Below are positions 21,044 to 21,311 of a stretch of 21,311 nucleotides of DNA, piece after piece (the stretch's first letter is position 1; every line of letters begins with the position of its first letter). Location: positions 1 through 21,311 of the forward strand of contig CAYUUX010000016.1 of assembly GCA_964448085.1 (NCBI GenBank), read 5' to 3'. This DNA comes from CAIJMI01 sp964448085 (GTDB taxonomy: Bacteria > Patescibacteriota > Microgenomatia > UBA10105 > UBA927). The position numbers and the translations under genes were made by a program. The notes under the pieces were generated by a model, which saw nothing but the letters and a program-made list of their open reading frames with translations, did no database searches and was not told the origin of the DNA.

Positions 21044-21072
21044 ACTATAGAAAACTTTATTGAATGTTGCAA
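21044..21072 (-). promoter_or_regulatory. Promoter with the -10 box 9 nt from the ATG
   Basis: TTGCAA (21067-21072), 17-nt spacer, TATAGT (21044-21049). Confidence 0.6.
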
Positions 21073-21107
21073 GTGGTTAAATAGAATAAAGATTCAATAT
21101 GTCTTTA

Positions 21108-21136
21108 TTGGAATACATGCTTTTTTCCGTTATAAT
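21108..21136 (+). promoter_or_regulatory. Promoter of the tRNA-Tyr/tRNA-Thr unit
   Basis: TTGGAA (21108-21113), 17-nt spacer, consensus TATAAT (21131-21136), 13 nt before the tRNA-Tyr 5' end. Confidence 0.75.
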
Positions 21137-21149
21137 TGCAGATACGAAT

Positions 21150-21234
21150 GTCAGGATGCCGGAGCGGTCAATCGGATCAGTCTGTAAAACTGACGCCTTA
21201 ACGGGCTACCCAGGTTCGAATCCTGGTCCTGACA
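21150..21234 (+). tRNA. trnY: tRNA-Tyr (GUA anticodon)
   Basis: A class II tRNA with a long variable arm: acceptor GTCAGGA/TCCTGAC, anticodon stem TCAGT/ACTGA with loop CTGTAAA (GUA), variable arm of about 16 nt, a normal T-arm CCAGG-TTCGAAT-CCTGG, discriminator A. The CCA is not encoded (CCG follows). Confidence 0.96.
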
Positions 21235-21256
21235 CCGTAGTATCATACGTGTATAT

Positions 21257-21311
21257 GCCGAGATAGCTCAGTGGTAGAGCAACTGTTTTGTAAACAGTAG
21301 GTCCGGGGTCC
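21257..21311 (+). tRNA. trnT: tRNA-Thr (UGU anticodon), 3' truncated by the window edge
   Basis: Acceptor 5' strand GCCGAGA, D-arm GCTC-AGTGGTA-GAGC, anticodon stem ACTGT/ACAGT with loop TTTGTAA (UGU), variable loop AGGTC, T-stem 5' strand CGGGG, then TCC at the edge. As in the other tRNA-Thr, C stands at position 55. It lies 22 nt after tRNA-Tyr and is probably cotranscribed. A Tyr-Thr tRNA pair near tuf and secE is common in bacteria; what follows is outside the window. Confidence 0.9.

Noticed and set aside
1..21311. Insertion sequences, CRISPR arrays, phage or toxin-antitoxin genes
   Set aside because: No transposase, integrase, regularly spaced repeat, or recognisable toxin-antitoxin pair was found.

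Overview
The window looks like a chromosomal stretch from a member of the Candidate Phyla Radiation (Patescibacteria), most like a Microgenomates-type genome. The grounds are indirect. Ribosomal and secretion genes are dispersed among many lineage-specific small, membrane-anchored proteins with Thr/Pro-rich linkers. The tRNA genes lack an encoded CCA end. Many starts have no ribosome binding site. UGA is used as a stop (the tdh stop), so this is not the recoded UGA-Gly code of Gracilibacteria/Absconditabacteria. No marker in the window fixes the lineage. No insertion sequence, CRISPR array or phage gene was seen, and no gene-free stretch exceeds 300 bases.

Layout. 1-2553 (+): the tail of an unrecognised gene, then a 762-residue protein with a degenerate Nudix box at the N-terminus and a diverged RelA/SpoT-synthetase-like C-terminal half. 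A bidirectional terminator (2560-2587) separates it from the minus-strand information-processing block. Read in its own direction (right to left) that block runs rpmG (L33), an anchored protein, tRNA-Trp, another anchored protein, then after an island of plus-strand genes a Cys-rich secreted lysozyme-like protein, secE, nusG, a small ORF, a plus-strand Tat lipoprotein, rplK (L11), rplA (L1), a SAM methyltransferase, rplJ (L10), rplL (L7/L12). This is the classical rpmG-trnW-secE-nusG-rplKAJL order, broken open by inserted genes. 9960-12197 (+): galU and two membrane proteins, one with an internal duplication. 13772-15075 (-): an SGNH hydrolase and a SpeD/AdoMetDC-family protein. 15231-16676 (+): an anchored protein with two tandem beta-sandwich-like domains. 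16736-16807 (-): tRNA-Thr(GGU). 16888-20486 (+): an operon of tdh, kbl, a hypothetical gene and an alpha/beta hydrolase, ended by a bidirectional terminator. 20537-21034 (-): another anchored protein. The right edge carries tRNA-Tyr and the start of tRNA-Thr(UGU).

Regulation. Two styles are visible. The ribosomal-protein genes rplK and rplJ have roughly 95-115 nt structured leaders. rplJ has an L10-leader-like RNA followed by a perfect intrinsic-terminator hairpin whose T-run touches the start codon, with a possible competing antiterminator pairing. Many other genes have a good -10 box only 6-11 nt before the start codon and no Shine-Dalgarno sequence, implying leaderless or nearly leaderless mRNAs. 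Genes inside operons (rplA, nusG, kbl) and some promoter-proximal genes (galU, 15231) have clear Shine-Dalgarno sites.

Function. tdh and kbl together give threonine to glycine plus acetyl-CoA. galU supplies UDP-glucose for envelope glycans, in keeping with the many exported or anchored proteins around it. The most promising leads are the Nudix/RelA-SpoT-like protein, the rplJ attenuator, the leaderless promoters, the SpeD-family protein with an altered cleavage site, and the shared T-loop change (C at position 55) in both threonine tRNAs.
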